From Pedobacter glucosidilyticus DSM 23534 (GTDB taxonomy: Bacteria > Bacteroidota > Bacteroidia > Sphingobacteriales > Sphingobacteriaceae), in assembly GCF_000425145.1 (NCBI RefSeq), contig NZ_KE384313.1, forward strand, positions 124,001 to 188,000: a stretch of 64,000 bases of DNA, read 5' to 3'. The position numbers and the translations under genes were made by a program. The notes beneath the pieces are model-generated. The model was not told where the DNA came from and did not search any database. It saw nothing but the letters and a program-made list of their open reading frames with translations. Positions 26,665 to 36,566 of the stretch are shown here, piece by piece; within the stretch, counting starts at the first letter, position 1; each line of letters opens with the position of its first letter.

Positions 26665-27453
26665 ATGAAAAACATTATTCTTTATGTAACACTATCAACA
26701 CTAACCTTAATAGGTTGTAATAAATCAACAGAACAAAGTGAATATTCTACTAGCGAGGTTTCTATTTCACCACCTGTTAAAGATCTTCAAAATGATAATA
26801 CCAACAAATTTGACAATAGCCAGAAGATAATAAAAAGTGCCACTATAAACATTGAAACAGATAGTATTAAAGCTTTGTATCAAAAAATATCTAATGATAT
26901 CTTAAAATTTAACGGCTATATAGAATATGAAAATCAAACTGGCACCTTGAATAATTTGACACAAACCATCAATTGTAAAATTCCAGAAAAAAGATTTGAT
27001 GAGTTTGTTAATAAATTAAGCTTTACCCAAGGACAAATTACTCTTAAAGAAATTAAAAGAACAGACATAACAAAAGAATACAAAGAAACAGCTTTAAAAA
27101 TTGACTCTTATAAAGCTTTAGAAATGAGGTACATCGAGCTCTTAGCAAAAGCCTCAAAAGTTTCCGAAATGATAGAAATTGAAGCTAAACTAAATGAGAT
27201 TAAATCCAGTATACAAAATGAAAGTAATCATTTCAACTATTTAAATAAACAGCTTAAATACAGCACTATAGAAATTACCCTAATTTCCAACTCGATTTCC
27301 AATTCACCAAAATTCAGTACGGAAATTTTTAATGCCTTAAAAGGAGGTTTTTCAATTTTAAAGTCTATAATTTTAGGTTTAATCACACTCTGGCCGATAT
27401 GGTTGTGTGTAGCTTTGGGAATCGTTGTTTTTAAGAAATATATTAAAAAGTAA
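26665..27453 (+). CDS. DUF4349 lipoprotein
   Basis: 262 residues. Lipoprotein signal with lipobox LIGC. The DUF4349 core is recognisable: IIKSATINIETDSIKALYQKI, the GYIEYE motif, CKIPEKRFDEFVNKL, then a coiled coil (about 140-190, ALEMRYIELLAKASKVSEMI) and the terminal STIEITLIS strand. The C-terminal 30 residues form a transmembrane helix with a positive tail (KKYIKK). The family function is unknown; members are anchored in the membrane at both ends. An M48 protease lipoprotein gene follows after 40 bp. Confidence 0.85.
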   Translation: MKNIILYVTLSTLTLIGCNKSTEQSEYSTSEVSISPPVKDLQNDNTNKFDNSQKIIKSATINIETDSIKALYQKISNDILKFNGYIEYENQTGTLNNLTQTINCKIPEKRFDEFVNKLSFTQGQITLKEIKRTDITKEYKETALKIDSYKALEMRYIELLAKASKVSEMIEIEAKLNEIKSSIQNESNHFNYLNKQLKYSTIEITLISNSISNSPKFSTEIFNALKGGFSILKSIILGLITLWPIWLCVALGIVVFKKYIKK

Positions 27454-27493
27454 AAGATAAAATGGCATCAATTATGAGATCCCTTAGAAAAAT

Positions 27494-28936
27494 ATGATTA
27501 TCGTTTTGAAAAAATACTATTTATTAAGCCTTACTATTCTACTTCTAATCAACGCCTGCTCAGAAAACCCTGTAACAGGCAGAAAACAGCTCGTATTAAT
27601 GTCTACAGAGCAAGAAATTGCTTTAGGTCAAGAGACTGACCCTCAAATTATTGCTCAGTATGGTTTGTATGAGGATAAAAATCTGCAAGAATTTATCACT
27701 ACAAAAGGCAATGAAATGGCTGCTATCTCTCATCGACCAGAATTGAAATATGAGTTTAAAATTGTTGATTCTGATATCATTAATGCTTTTGCTGTACCTG
27801 GTGGCTATGTATATTTTACCAGAGGTATCATGGCTCATTTTAACAATGAAGCCGAATTTGCCGGAGTTTTAGGTCATGAGATAGGACATATTGCCGCTCG
27901 CCACTCGGTAGAACAACAACGTAACGCTATATTGGGTCAGCTTGGTTTATTAGCAGGGATGATTATAGCACCAGATTTAGCAAAATTTGGCAATGAAGCT
28001 TCGCAAGGTCTAGGCTTACTTTTTTTAAAATTTGGTAGAGATGCAGAACGTGAATCAGACGAGTTGGGTGTGGAATATGCGTCAAAAATTGGCTATGATG
28101 CCAAAGAAATGGCTTCTTTTTTTAAAACTTTAGAAAGAAAATCAGCCAAAGAAAATCAAATGTTACCTGATTTTTTATCTACTCACCCAAATCCGGGAGA
28201 TAGATATCTTGTTGTAGGTGAACTAGCCGAAGCGTGGAAAGAAAAATTAGCCACCAATCAATTTAAAATTAACCGTAACAGTTACCTCAAAAAAATTGAT
28301 GGTTTAATTTATGGCCCAGACCCACGACAAGGCTTCAAAGAAGCTAACATGTTTTACCATCCTGTTTTAAAGTTTCAATTTCCTACGCCTGCAAAATGGA
28401 ATTTGCAAAATACACCACAAATGGTACAAATGGCGCCAGAAGATGGTGGTGCTTTACTAAGTATGCAACTGGCAGAAGAAAAAGAATTACAAACTGCCGC
28501 AGATAATTTTATTGAAAAAAATCAATTAAATGTGGTAACAACTTCTGAAACCACTATAAATAATTTATCTGCTATAACTGTATCTGGCAAGCAACAACAA
28601 GAAAACCAAGAAGAAATTCAGATATTGAGCTATTTTATCAAATATCAAACCCAAGTTTATGTCATTACCGGTATTGCGTCTGCTACCAATTTTAACGATT
28701 ATAAAAGTGCTTTTTTAAATACGATGACAGGTTTTAAACCTTTATCACAGCCCGATAAATTGAACAAGAAAGCAGAACGCATTCGTATCAAAACGGTATC
28801 ACAAAACGTTAATTTACAACAAGCTCTCAAAGCTTTTAATGTAGCGGCTAACAGGCTGGAAGAACATGCTATTTTAAACGGTATGGAATTAACTGATAAA
28901 GTTGAAAAAGGAATGCTGATTAAAGTTATACAATAA
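27494..28936 (+). CDS. M48 family metalloprotease lipoprotein
   Basis: 480 residues, lipobox LINAC (Cys22) followed by ENPVTGRKQLVLMS, the signature of periplasmic BepA/LoiP-like M48 proteases. The zinc site is HEIGH (His128, Glu129, His132) with the downstream glutamate in GRDAERESDELG (about residue 187). After the protease domain (to ~265) comes a C-terminal extension of ~200 residues ending in a PGMxLKVxQ-like motif, unlike the TPR of BepA. Likely acts in outer-membrane protein quality control. Terminator at 28958 follows, convergent with nrdJ. Confidence 0.9.
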   Translation: MIIVLKKYYLLSLTILLLINACSENPVTGRKQLVLMSTEQEIALGQETDPQIIAQYGLYEDKNLQEFITTKGNEMAAISHRPELKYEFKIVDSDIINAFAVPGGYVYFTRGIMAHFNNEAEFAGVLGHEIGHIAARHSVEQQRNAILGQLGLLAGMIIAPDLAKFGNEASQGLGLLFLKFGRDAERESDELGVEYASKIGYDAKEMASFFKTLERKSAKENQMLPDFLSTHPNPGDRYLVVGELAEAWKEKLATNQFKINRNSYLKKIDGLIYGPDPRQGFKEANMFYHPVLKFQFPTPAKWNLQNTPQMVQMAPEDGGALLSMQLAEEKELQTAADNFIEKNQLNVVTTSETTINNLSAITVSGKQQQENQEEIQILSYFIKYQTQVYVITGIASATNFNDYKSAFLNTMTGFKPLSQPDKLNKKAERIRIKTVSQNVNLQQALKAFNVAANRLEEHAILNGMELTDKVEKGMLIKVIQ

Positions 28937-28957
28937 AATCACCAATAATATCTAAAA

Positions 28958-28991
28958 AAAAGCCCTGCAAATGATGATTTGCAGGGCTTTT
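28958..28991. terminator. Bidirectional terminator between M48 protease and nrdJ
   Basis: 15-bp perfect stem (28958-28972 with 28977-28991), tetraloop GATG, core GCCCTGCAAAT/ATTTGCAGGGC, flanked by A and T runs. Confidence 0.92.
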
Positions 28992-29011
28992 AAATTTATT
29001 CAATTTTTAAA

Positions 29012-32000
29012 TTAAGAACATCCCATAGAAGTTCCGCAATTTAAACATTTGTAACAAGTACCAGATCTAATGGTAGTATGTCCACAGCTGCTGCAAGCAG
29101 GAGCATCAGACTGTGCACCCATAGAAATATCTAATGACAAACCTTTCTTAGCTGTTGAAGCAACAGTTTCTTGAACTGGTTTTGGCGTATAAACGTTTGT
29201 AGCATCAGTATTTACATCTGTATCTTCTAATTGTGGATTTCCTGTTATAGCTTTTTGCTCTGTAATAACATGAACTAAATCTGTACGGTTTAAATATTCA
29301 TAACCTAACATTCTAAACATGTAATCAATAATGGATGTAGCAGATTTAATATTCTCATGGCCACTTACCATACCTGCAGGCTCAAATCTTGTGAAAGTAA
29401 ATTTCTCTACATACTCTTCTAAAGGCACACCATATTGTAAACCTACCGATACGGCTATAGCAAAACAGTTCATCAAAGAACGGAAAGTTGCCCCCTCTTT
29501 GTGCATATCCACAAATATTTCTCCTAAAGTACCATCAGTATATTCTCCGGTACGTACGAAAACGGTTTGTCCATCGATGCTAGCTTTTTGGGTAAAGCCT
29601 CTTCTTTTTGCAGGCATTACTTTCTTCTGTACAACCCTTGAGAGTTGTCTCATGAAGCTGGTATCTTCAGAACGTTGTAAAATGGCATTTGCTGCTTCTA
29701 ATACCTGTTCTGGCGTTAAGTCACTTAATTTTAATTCTGCAGCTTTACCTAAAACTTCTTCTACTGTATCCAGTTTATCTTCTTTAGCATCAGATTTTGT
29801 TGATAAAGGCTGTGATAATTTACAACCATCACGGTAAAGTGCATTTGCTTTTAACCCTAAAGCCCAAGATAACTCGTAACAATCTTTAATCTCATCTACC
29901 TGAGCTTCGTTAGGTAAATTAATCGTTTTAGAAATTGCTCCAGACAAGAAAGGTTGTGCCGCAGCCATCATTTTAATATGACCATGTGCATGGATATATC
30001 TCACACCTTTAGCACCATTTTTATTTGCGCAGTCAAATACTGGGTAATGCTCTTCTTTTAAGTAAGGAGCTCCCTCAATAGTCATGGTACCACAAATATA
30101 TTCGTTAGCTTCTGCAATTTGTTGACGGCTGAAGCCTAAAGATCTTAATACATTAAAATCAGGAGCATTATATTGCTCAGCTTTAAAGCCAAGGCGTTGT
30201 AAACAATCCTCACCTAAAGTCCAAACGTTAAATGCAAAGCTAATTTCAAAAGCAGAGATGATAGCTTTATCTAATTTCTCTAAATCAGCATCAGTAAATC
30301 CTTTTGCCTTTAATGAATCAGGATTAATATGCGGCGCTCCTTTAATGGTAGCAGCACCTTTAGCATAATTTACAATAGCTTCAATTTCTGCTTCGCTATA
30401 TTTTAAGTTTCTTAAAGCAGCAGGAACCGCTTGGTTGATGATTTTGAAATAACCACCACCAGATAATTTTTTAAATTTCACTAAAGCAAAGTCAGGCTCA
30501 ATACCAGTAGTATCGCAATCCATAACTAAACCAATAGTTCCCGTTGGTGCAATTACAGTAGTTTGTGCGTTACGGTAACCGTATTTCTCACCCATTTCTA
30601 CTGCTTTATCCCAAGCATTGCAAGCTGCTGATAATAAATAATCAGGACATACTTTTTGATCAATTCCTGGAGGCGCAATTTCTAAGCCTTCGTAAGCATC
30701 TGTAGCATTGTAAGCGGCATAACGGTGGTTACGCATCACTCTTAACATACTATCTTTGTTTTCTTTGTATCTACTAAAAGTACCTAATTCTCTTGCCATC
30801 TCCGCGGATGTTGCATAAGCAGTACCTGTCATAATTGCTGTAATAGCACCACCCATAGCTCTTGCTTTATCGCTATCATAAGGGATACCAGCTACCATTA
30901 ACATAGAGCCTAAGTTAGCATATCCTAATCCTAAAGTTCTGTAATCATAAGATAACTGCGCTACTTCTTTAGATGGGAATTGAGCCATCAAAACAGAAAT
31001 TTCTAATACAGTTGTCCAGATACGACAAGCATGCTCAAAACCTTTTACATCAAAAACTAAAGTCTTTAAATCAAAGAAATGACGTAAGTTGATAGAAGCT
31101 AGGTTACAAGCTGTATTGTCTAAGAACATGTACTCAGAACATGGGTTAGAAGCATTGATACGACCACCAGCAGGGCAAGTATGCCATTCGTTAATGGTAG
31201 TATCATACTGTACACCAGGGTCTGCACAAGCCCAAGCTGCAAAAGCGATATCATCCCATAATTTCTTTGCGTCGATGGTTTTCATCACTCTGCCATCAGA
31301 ACGGGCAGTTAAATTCCAACCTGTACCGTTTTCAAGTGCTCTAAAGAACTCGTTAGGAATACGTACCGAGTTATTAGAGTTTTGTCCGGCAACGGTTCTG
31401 TAAGCCTCTCCTTCGTAATCTGAAGAGTAACCCGCAGCTATTAAAGCAGCAACTTTTTTCTCTTCTTCTACTTTCCAATTTACAAAGCCTTCAATTTCTG
31501 GGTGGTCTAAGTCTAAGCAAACCATTTTAGCCGCTCTTCTGGTTGTACCACCAGATTTGATAGCGCCAGCTGCTCTGTCACCTATTTTTAAGAAAGACAT
31601 TAAACCTGATGAGTAACCTCCGCCAGATAATTTTTCGTTCTCGCCTCTTATTTTAGAGAAGTTGGTACCCACACCAGAACCATATTTAAAAATACGAGCC
31701 TCACGAACCCATAAGTCCATGATACCACCTTCGTTTACCAAATCATCTTCTACAGATAAAATAAAACAAGCATGTGGTTGTGGACGCTCATAAGCTGAGG
31801 TTGATTTTTCTAATTTTTCTGTTTTTGGATCTACATAATAGTGACCTTGAGGACCACCTGTAATACCATAAGAACTATGTAAACCGGTATTAAACCATTG
31901 TGGCGAGTTTGGTGCAGCTAATTGCCCAACAATGGTGTAAACAATTTCATCATAAAATATTTGCGCATCTTTAGCAGAAGCGAAATAACCATAGCGCTCT

Positions 32001-32326
32001 CCCCAAACCTTCCAGCAATTTGCCATACGATGCGCTACTTGCTTAATGCTTTTTTCTGATCCTAAAGAACCATCAGCTTGTGGTACACCTGCTTTTCTAA
32101 AATATTTTTGAGCTAAGATATCAGTTGCTACTTGAGACCAAGTATTTGGCACCTCAACATCATTCATTTCAAAAACTGCGTCACCAGAAGGGTTTCTGAT
32201 TACCGATGACCTTTTATCATACGTAAAAAGATCATAGACATCTTTTCCCTCGACTGTAAAGTAACGATCAAATTTCAACCCTTTCCCGGTAGGCGTAGCC
32301 GCCTTGTTTGATGATGATTTTCCCAT
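29012..32326 (-). CDS. nrdJ: Class II (adenosylcobalamin-dependent) ribonucleotide reductase
   Basis: 1104 residues. Converts ribonucleotides to deoxyribonucleotides with an adenosylcobalamin-generated thiyl radical, so it needs no oxygen and no small subunit. The thiyl cysteine is Cys396 in NPCSE; the redox pair is Cys187 (PHACFIL) and Cys407 (NTACNLAS). The C-terminus is a zinc-ribbon-like cysteine cluster ([17 protein letters not shown]) for re-reduction, typical of the long NrdJ type. Roughly the last 250 residues before it hold the TSCPD-like domain ([18 protein letters not shown]). It is a single gene with its own promoter and palindrome upstream. Confidence 0.96.
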   Translation of the reverse strand: MGKSSSNKAATPTGKGLKFDRYFTVEGKDVYDLFTYDKRSSVIRNPSGDAVFEMNDVEVPNTWSQVATDILAQKYFRKAGVPQADGSLGSEKSIKQVAHRMANCWKVWGERYGYFASAKDAQIFYDEIVYTIVGQLAAPNSPQWFNTGLHSSYGITGGPQGHYYVDPKTEKLEKSTSAYERPQPHACFILSVEDDLVNEGGIMDLWVREARIFKYGSGVGTNFSKIRGENEKLSGGGYSSGLMSFLKIGDRAAGAIKSGGTTRRAAKMVCLDLDHPEIEGFVNWKVEEEKKVAALIAAGYSSDYEGEAYRTVAGQNSNNSVRIPNEFFRALENGTGWNLTARSDGRVMKTIDAKKLWDDIAFAAWACADPGVQYDTTINEWHTCPAGGRINASNPCSEYMFLDNTACNLASINLRHFFDLKTLVFDVKGFEHACRIWTTVLEISVLMAQFPSKEVAQLSYDYRTLGLGYANLGSMLMVAGIPYDSDKARAMGGAITAIMTGTAYATSAEMARELGTFSRYKENKDSMLRVMRNHRYAAYNATDAYEGLEIAPPGIDQKVCPDYLLSAACNAWDKAVEMGEKYGYRNAQTTVIAPTGTIGLVMDCDTTGIEPDFALVKFKKLSGGGYFKIINQAVPAALRNLKYSEAEIEAIVNYAKGAATIKGAPHINPDSLKAKGFTDADLEKLDKAIISAFEISFAFNVWTLGEDCLQRLGFKAEQYNAPDFNVLRSLGFSRQQIAEANEYICGTMTIEGAPYLKEEHYPVFDCANKNGAKGVRYIHAHGHIKMMAAAQPFLSGAISKTINLPNEAQVDEIKDCYELSWALGLKANALYRDGCKLSQPLSTKSDAKEDKLDTVEEVLGKAAELKLSDLTPEQVLEAANAILQRSEDTSFMRQLSRVVQKKVMPAKRRGFTQKASIDGQTVFVRTGEYTDGTLGEIFVDMHKEGATFRSLMNCFAIAVSVGLQYGVPLEEYVEKFTFTRFEPAGMVSGHENIKSATSIIDYMFRMLGYEYLNRTDLVHVITEQKAITGNPQLEDTDVNTDATNVYTPKPVQETVASTAKKGLSLDISMGAQSDAPACSSCGHTTIRSGTCYKCLNCGTSMGCS

Positions 32327-32387
32327 AACTGATATTTTAATTTTTCTTATTCTGATTATTTGCTAAAAAAACTACAGGAGTTTTTAT

Positions 32388-32395
32388 CAAATTTA
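32388..32395 (-). promoter_or_regulatory. -7 promoter element for nrdJ
   Basis: On the minus strand TAAATTTG matches TAnnTTTG exactly, 61 bp upstream of the nrdJ start codon. Confidence 0.5.
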
Positions 32396-32424
32396 ATTTC
32401 TACTTAGACATAAACAGATTTGAG

Positions 32425-32511
32425 TTTTCCACAGGTAGATTTATAAAATTTGCCTGTGAGTTGTTTTTATCATAAAAACACTGATAATAAGATATTTACA
32501 AGTGTGGAAAA
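32425..32511. promoter_or_regulatory. Candidate nrdJ operator: palindrome and two inverted TTTTCCACA boxes
   Basis: TTTTCCACA at 32425-32433 (plus) and its reverse complement at 32503-32511 each differ by one base from the DnaA-box consensus TTATCCACA. The left one overlaps an imperfect palindrome at 32430-32458 (CACAGG...CCTGTG, 11 of 13 arm bases paired). The elements lie about 40-125 bp upstream of the predicted transcript start of nrdJ. DnaA or nucleotide-responsive control is only a hypothesis. Confidence 0.35.
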
Positions 32512-32607
32512 CTAAAAATTTTCTTTTTTACACCATATTTTCATAAAAAATGATATGTAAAAAACATAAGTGTATTTGGTACATGATTTATGTCATATTT
32601 AAATAAA

Positions 32608-32633
32608 AAAACCCAACTTTTGAGCTGGGTTTT
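32608..32633. terminator. Terminator after the T9SS beta-helix gene, diverged copy of the pyk terminator
   Basis: Stem AAAACCCAAC/GCTGGGTTTT with one mismatch and A/T flanks. Together with the following 40 bp it aligns without gaps to the pyk terminator region at 36521-36590 with roughly 80 percent identity. Confidence 0.75.
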
Positions 32634-32652
32634 GTATGTAAAAAACGTTTAG

Positions 32653-32675
32653 TTATCAATCAATAACATTCACTT
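32653..32675 (-). repeat. Diverged copy (C) of the pyk 3' end
   Basis: 22 of 23 bases match the end of pyk, including an exact 17-bp stretch (32659-32675) that spans the last five pyk codons and part of the stop. It sits directly downstream of the beta-helix gene, followed by a terminator homologous to the pyk one. See the exact copy at 35925-36002 and the parent at 36567-36644. Confidence 0.8.
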
Positions 32676-32682
32676 ATAAAAG

Positions 32683-34671
32683 CTACTCTTTTAGCACTTT
32701 ACTAAAAAAATTCTCTCCCTTTCCTTGTAAACTTAGGTAATATATTCCACTAGCGTATTTGGTCAAAGAAACTCGCATTTCATTTTGTATAGGCGATACA
32801 GCTATGGTTTCTAATATTTGCCCGCTTTTACTAATAAGTTTTAAAACCTGATAATCTCCTTGATTAAAATTTAATATTACCTCGTTAGTAGTTGGGTTTG
32901 GATAAACTTTTACTTCAGTTGTTAACAACTCAAAACTTATAGACTTTATCCCTAAAAGGTTTATTTCGCCATTTAAATCTATCTGCTCTAATCGATAATA
33001 ATTTATCCCGTTACTTGGTTTATCATCTTCATACACGTAATTATTTTGTTGAAAATTTTTAGCATTGATTTTACCTAATTCCTTAAACGCTATCCCGTCA
33101 TTAGAACGTGAAACTATATACGTTTTAGCATCAATCTCAGATACTGTTTGCCAAGCCAATAAAACACTATTCAACTCTTTTTTGAGTGTAAAATTTACTA
33201 AGGTAACAGGCAATGTCCCTTGTGACTCATAAGCCCCAATATCAATTTGATTATCAACCCGGTTATTTCCTAATAAATCTATATTACCAAATGCCACCAA
33301 ATTATACAAGCTACTATTACCAGCATTAACTGCGCTACTGTTTGGTTCAACCTTAAAATCTTTAGTATTGATATTTAAAAATTGTGGATCAGTATTGATT
33401 AAATTAACAGGAGGTGTTGTAAAAGCCAGCTGATTGGTGCCGTTTAAAATACTATTATTCAAAGTTGAGGATAAAGGAGCTGTATTCACATTAGTAATAG
33501 CATTTTGAATAGGATTATCTGTCCAAATAATACTATTATTTAGGGCGATACTTTTAGCAGAGTTAACCTCAATTAATGTCCCGTTAGTGTTATATAAGGT
33601 TGAGTTAATAATGTTCAAATCTGATTCTTTATTGTAAACAGCGGCTCTATCGTTATCGTAAAACAAAGAATTAATGATGGTAGATTTAGCTCCTAACAAT
33701 AACCCTACAGCACTCCCATTACCAGTAGATGCAAAGCCAGCAGTTGTACTATTATCTTTGAATATACATCGGTTAATAATTAATTCGCCTAGTTTATACC
33801 CACAAATTGCTCCGCCAGTTGCCCCATTTGTACCTCCTTGAAAAAAATTATTTACTGAATTTCCTTCGAAATAGCTATTATAAATATTCGCCTTATATTC
33901 ACCAGTATTTACCCCATCATAATAGAAAAAAAGTGCTCCGCCTTGGTAATTACACCTATTATTTATAAAACTACAATTTTGTATTTCTATTGATTCTGAT
34001 CCGAGATTAAAGGCCAATACTGCAATTGCCCCTCCTCCTGCTGTTGAAAAATTATCTATAAATTTACAATTGTTTATGGTAGGTGTATTATTAAGGTTTA
34101 AATCATCAGCCGCAATAAATAAAGCGCCTCCCCAATATCTAGGATAAATATTATTATAAACAAATCCTGAATTTGCATTACCTCCTGTGATGGTAAATCC
34201 ATCAACAACTAAAGAATTATTTAAACTCTGCCCAACTGGGGTAACTATAGACAACACATGATAAGAATTATCTGTAGCACTTGTATTATCACCCAAATTT
34301 CCACTCAGTATGGTTTCGTTATTACTAATATTTCTTTGAGAAAGGGCGGTTTCTGTACCAGCAAATCCCCCATAAAGTTTGATATTTTTTTTAATCAAAA
34401 AAGTCTTATCTCTATCATTAGATGCTGGATTTGAAAAGTCAGAAGCATCTCTTATCGCTATAAGACTACTTGGTAGGTATGTACCAGAAGCAACCCAAAT
34501 CTCATCATTTTCAATAGAGAGGTCTATCATGGCTTGCAAATCTGAAGAGGCGTTTACCCAGCTGCTACCATCGGCAGTACCAGAAGCAACGGATTTTACA
34601 TACCTAATGGTTTGTGCAGATATTTTGGTAAAAGATAGGCAAACGATAAATAGCGTAAATATTTTTTTCAT
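32683..34671 (-). CDS. Secreted right-handed beta-helix protein with T9SS sorting domain
   Basis: 662 residues. Signal peptide ends near residue 19 (TKISAQ). The middle (about 40-480) shows repeated Asn-rich beta-strand turns (NCKFIDN, NCSFINNRC, NSYFEGN, RCIFKDN, NSLFYDND) typical of parallel beta-helix polymorphic outer membrane or pectate-lyase-like proteins; the end of this region has NTDPQF and IDIGAYE, the choice-of-anchor-Q signature. The last ~80 residues (VKVYPNPTTNEV..GIYYLSLQGKG) are a type A T9SS sorting domain. It should be exported by the T9SS and anchored to the surface. Divergent from an AraC regulator and inside the pyk-repeat block. Confidence 0.88.
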   Translation of the reverse strand: MKKIFTLFIVCLSFTKISAQTIRYVKSVASGTADGSSWVNASSDLQAMIDLSIENDEIWVASGTYLPSSLIAIRDASDFSNPASNDRDKTFLIKKNIKLYGGFAGTETALSQRNISNNETILSGNLGDNTSATDNSYHVLSIVTPVGQSLNNSLVVDGFTITGGNANSGFVYNNIYPRYWGGALFIAADDLNLNNTPTINNCKFIDNFSTAGGGAIAVLAFNLGSESIEIQNCSFINNRCNYQGGALFFYYDGVNTGEYKANIYNSYFEGNSVNNFFQGGTNGATGGAICGYKLGELIINRCIFKDNSTTAGFASTGNGSAVGLLLGAKSTIINSLFYDNDRAAVYNKESDLNIINSTLYNTNGTLIEVNSAKSIALNNSIIWTDNPIQNAITNVNTAPLSSTLNNSILNGTNQLAFTTPPVNLINTDPQFLNINTKDFKVEPNSSAVNAGNSSLYNLVAFGNIDLLGNNRVDNQIDIGAYESQGTLPVTLVNFTLKKELNSVLLAWQTVSEIDAKTYIVSRSNDGIAFKELGKINAKNFQQNNYVYEDDKPSNGINYYRLEQIDLNGEINLLGIKSISFELLTTEVKVYPNPTTNEVILNFNQGDYQVLKLISKSGQILETIAVSPIQNEMRVSLTKYASGIYYLSLQGKGENFFSKVLKE

Positions 34672-34726
34672 ATTTAGTTGAATTTGATTTGCTCAAAATT
34701 ATAGCGCACACAGTCGAAATGTTTAC

Positions 34727-34761
34727 CCAAAACGCATTTTGATTTATCCAAAACGCATTTT
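34727..34761. promoter_or_regulatory. Tandem operator: two 14-bp repeats spaced 21 bp
   Basis: CCAAAACGCATTTT occurs at 34727-34740 and again, identical, at 34748-34761. The 21 bp period equals two helical turns, the classical layout for an AraC-family dimer. The repeats lie in the divergent gap between the AraC gene (start 34817) and the T9SS beta-helix gene (start 34671), so the regulator probably controls both. Confidence 0.65.
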
Positions 34762-34816
34762 TTTGAAATTTTCCTATATATTTAAAACAAAAACCTTCCG
34801 GAAATTTTAATTAAAT

Positions 34817-35794
34817 ATGGAAACGCCAATACTCGTAGAAGAATTAAAAGATTACCCTTTTGATGAGGTAACCAGATTAAATTGTGAGGATGATATGCTC
34901 AAATTTAAGGCTCCTGTTTTAGGCGAAAGTCATACTGCATTAATTCCATTAACTTCTGGAGTTTTATTAGCTTATTATGCTGGAAAACCTGAAGAAACTT
35001 ATCAAATGAGATACAGTCAGTATTTTCAGGATAAAATTTTAATCAGTTTAATGCTTTCTGGAGACTCAACTCATCATCTACAGGGTAATTTAGAAGTAAA
35101 CCTTAAAAAAAATCAATCTTTTATTTATGCTATTAAAGAAGATGGTAAACTATCCGTAGTAGAGTATAAAAAATCAAAGCGTTTTGAAGTAGCTTCGCTA
35201 ATATTCGATCAAGAAGCCTTTAATATATGTTTAGATAAATTCTTTGATAAAACTCAAAAAAAAGAAAAAGAAGCTTGTTTAAAAGCATTCTTTTCTGGTA
35301 AACAACCTGGCGAATTGTTTGATATTACCAATGAAGTAAACCTTATTATCAAACAAATTTTAAATTGTAGGCTTATTAAAAATTTTAGAAGAGTTTATTT
35401 GGAGTGTAAAGCCTACGAATTAATGGCTTACTATTTCCAGTCTATCTCTTGTATAAATAATTCTGAAATATACTTCTCTGCAGATGATATAAAGAAACTT
35501 CAAGGAATTAAAAGCGATTTAAGCACTTATGATTTAGAAGATATTTCTGTAGAAAACTTATGCAAAAAGTATGGGATAAATAGATTTAAACTTACATCAG
35601 GTTTTCAAAGTCTATTTAACGTATCTATCATAAAATTTTATCGTAAACAAGTTTTACAAAGAGCATTTAATGATATCAAAGAAAATAGAATAAGTATAAC
35701 TGAAGCCGCTTTGAAATATGGGTATAACACCCCGCAATCCTTTTCAAGAGCCTTTTTCAAAGAATTTCAAATCAGACCAAGTGCAATTTCTTAG
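34817..35794 (+). CDS. AraC family transcriptional regulator
   Basis: 325 residues. The C-terminal ~100 residues form the double helix-turn-helix: ISVENLCKKYGINRFKLTSGF for the first and ITEAALKYGYNTPQSFSRAF-KEF for the second, ending with the RPSAI that replaces the usual GxxPsxxR. The N-terminal ~200 residues look like a beta-rich effector domain that I cannot match to a named ligand family. It is divergent from the T9SS beta-helix gene with a two-copy operator between them. Effector unknown. Confidence 0.88.
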   Translation: METPILVEELKDYPFDEVTRLNCEDDMLKFKAPVLGESHTALIPLTSGVLLAYYAGKPEETYQMRYSQYFQDKILISLMLSGDSTHHLQGNLEVNLKKNQSFIYAIKEDGKLSVVEYKKSKRFEVASLIFDQEAFNICLDKFFDKTQKKEKEACLKAFFSGKQPGELFDITNEVNLIIKQILNCRLIKNFRRVYLECKAYELMAYYFQSISCINNSEIYFSADDIKKLQGIKSDLSTYDLEDISVENLCKKYGINRFKLTSGFQSLFNVSIIKFYRKQVLQRAFNDIKENRISITEAALKYGYNTPQSFSRAFFKEFQIRPSAIS

Positions 35795-35870
35795 TCTAAA
35801 CTTAAGTCAGAAGAAAAAAAAGATTTTAGCTTAAATTTTGATAAAACTATCACAACGTACTAACATAAAA

Positions 35871-35912
35871 AAAGAGGCTATCTCAAATATTAATTTTTGA
35901 AATAGCCTCTTT
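35871..35912. terminator. Bidirectional terminator between AraC gene and the 36 kb lipoprotein gene
   Basis: 17-bp stem with one mismatch (35871-35887 with 35896-35912), core GAGGCTAT/ATAGCCTC, flanked by A and T runs. It lies 13 bp from the exact pyk 3'-end copy B. Unlike the terminators beside copies A and C it is unrelated in sequence to them. Confidence 0.85.
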
Positions 35913-35924
35913 CTATTTTATCGG

Positions 35925-36002
35925 TTATTAATCAATAACATTCACTTTAATCATATTCGTTTTTCCTTTTTTCTCAATCGGGATAGACGCTGTGTTGATG
36001 AT
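35925..36002 (-). repeat. Exact 78-bp copy (B) of the pyk 3' end
   Basis: Identical over 78 bp to 36567-36644. Read on the minus strand it spells the last 24 pyk codons, ending KVNVID, plus two stop codons. It begins 18 bp past the end of the lipoprotein gene at 36021. Both copies have the same orientation, so they are direct repeats 642 bp apart enclosing the lipoprotein gene and the pyk terminator. Confidence 0.95.
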
Positions 36003-36020
36003 AAAGTAGTATAATTTATT

Positions 36021-36419
36021 TCAAAGCGCCTCAGAATCTTCTATAATTACGCAGTTAGCATCAACTAGATCTATATCTAGTGAATATTCAGGCAAAGAAC
36101 CACAAATTGTTGGTAAAATTTGGTCGTCAGGTGTTTTTATTACATCGTTAACCTTCAAATAGATTATTTTGCCTACAGTATAATCACTTGGTAAACTCCT
36201 GACTGCATAAGACTTTTGATATTTTATACCTTCGTCCCCAATCCATTTAGAATTTGGTAAACTGGGACTCCCTTTCATAACTTGGATAACCCCACCGCAA
36301 CCAGTAGATTTATTAAGTACTTTTGCTTGGTAGCAATTGTCTTTAAAGTTATCAGACTTCTCACAACTAGACAATATTATTGTGTAAAACACAGCGAAAT
36401 AGGCAATTAGATTTTTCAT
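36021..36419 (-). CDS. Small lipoprotein of unknown function
   Basis: 132 residues. Lipoprotein signal with lipobox LSSC (Cys19). The mature part contains four cysteines and short beta-rich stretches (CYQAKVLNKSTGCGGVIQVM, KIIYLKVND); no family recognised. It lies between two direct copies of the pyk 3' end and could be a recently inserted passenger gene. Similar small lipoproteins of unknown role occur at 43629-44622. Confidence 0.7.
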   Translation of the reverse strand: MKNLIAYFAVFYTIILSSCEKSDNFKDNCYQAKVLNKSTGCGGVIQVMKGSPSLPNSKWIGDEGIKYQKSYAVRSLPSDYTVGKIIYLKVNDVIKTPDDQILPTICGSLPEYSLDIDLVDANCVIIEDSEAL

Positions 36420-36520
36420 AAAGTATAGACTTTTTTAAGTTTTGGAAATAACAAAATCAGATACACTTTTAGAAGCTTATTTTAGCTCCTTTTTAAAAAT
36501 AACCATAATATTTTAAACAA

Positions 36521-36548
36521 AAAAACCCAGCTTTTCAGCTGGGTTTTT
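36521..36548. terminator. Rho-independent terminator of pyk
   Basis: 12-bp perfect stem (36521-36532 with 36537-36548), tetraloop TTTC, core CCCAGCT/AGCTGGG with A/T flanks, 22 bp after the pyk stop. A diverged copy stands at 32608-32633. Confidence 0.92.
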
Positions 36549-36566
36549 CTTTATATAAACGCTAAT

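Larger units (their letters stand above)
32327..32682. other. Control region of nrdJ plus downstream end of accessory block
   Basis: 356 bp. From the nrdJ side it holds the minus-strand -7 element (32388-32395), a 29-bp imperfect palindrome (32430-32458), two inverted TTTTCCACA words (32425-32433 and 32503-32511), then a terminator (32608-32633) and a diverged copy of the pyk 3' end (32653-32675) belonging to the neighbour. Confidence 0.6.

Noticed and set aside
29331-29837. 168-codon plus-strand ORF inside nrdJ
   Set aside because: Antisense shadow of a well-conserved gene; no start context and no recognisable protein features.
32425-32511. Replication origin from the DnaA-box-like words
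   Set aside because: Only two imperfect words, no cluster, no AT-unwinding element and no dnaA/dnaN/gidA nearby.
32683-36419. Prophage or integrative element with its own integrase
   Set aside because: No integrase, transposase or phage gene is seen between the pyk 3'-end copies; only the repeat structure suggests insertion.
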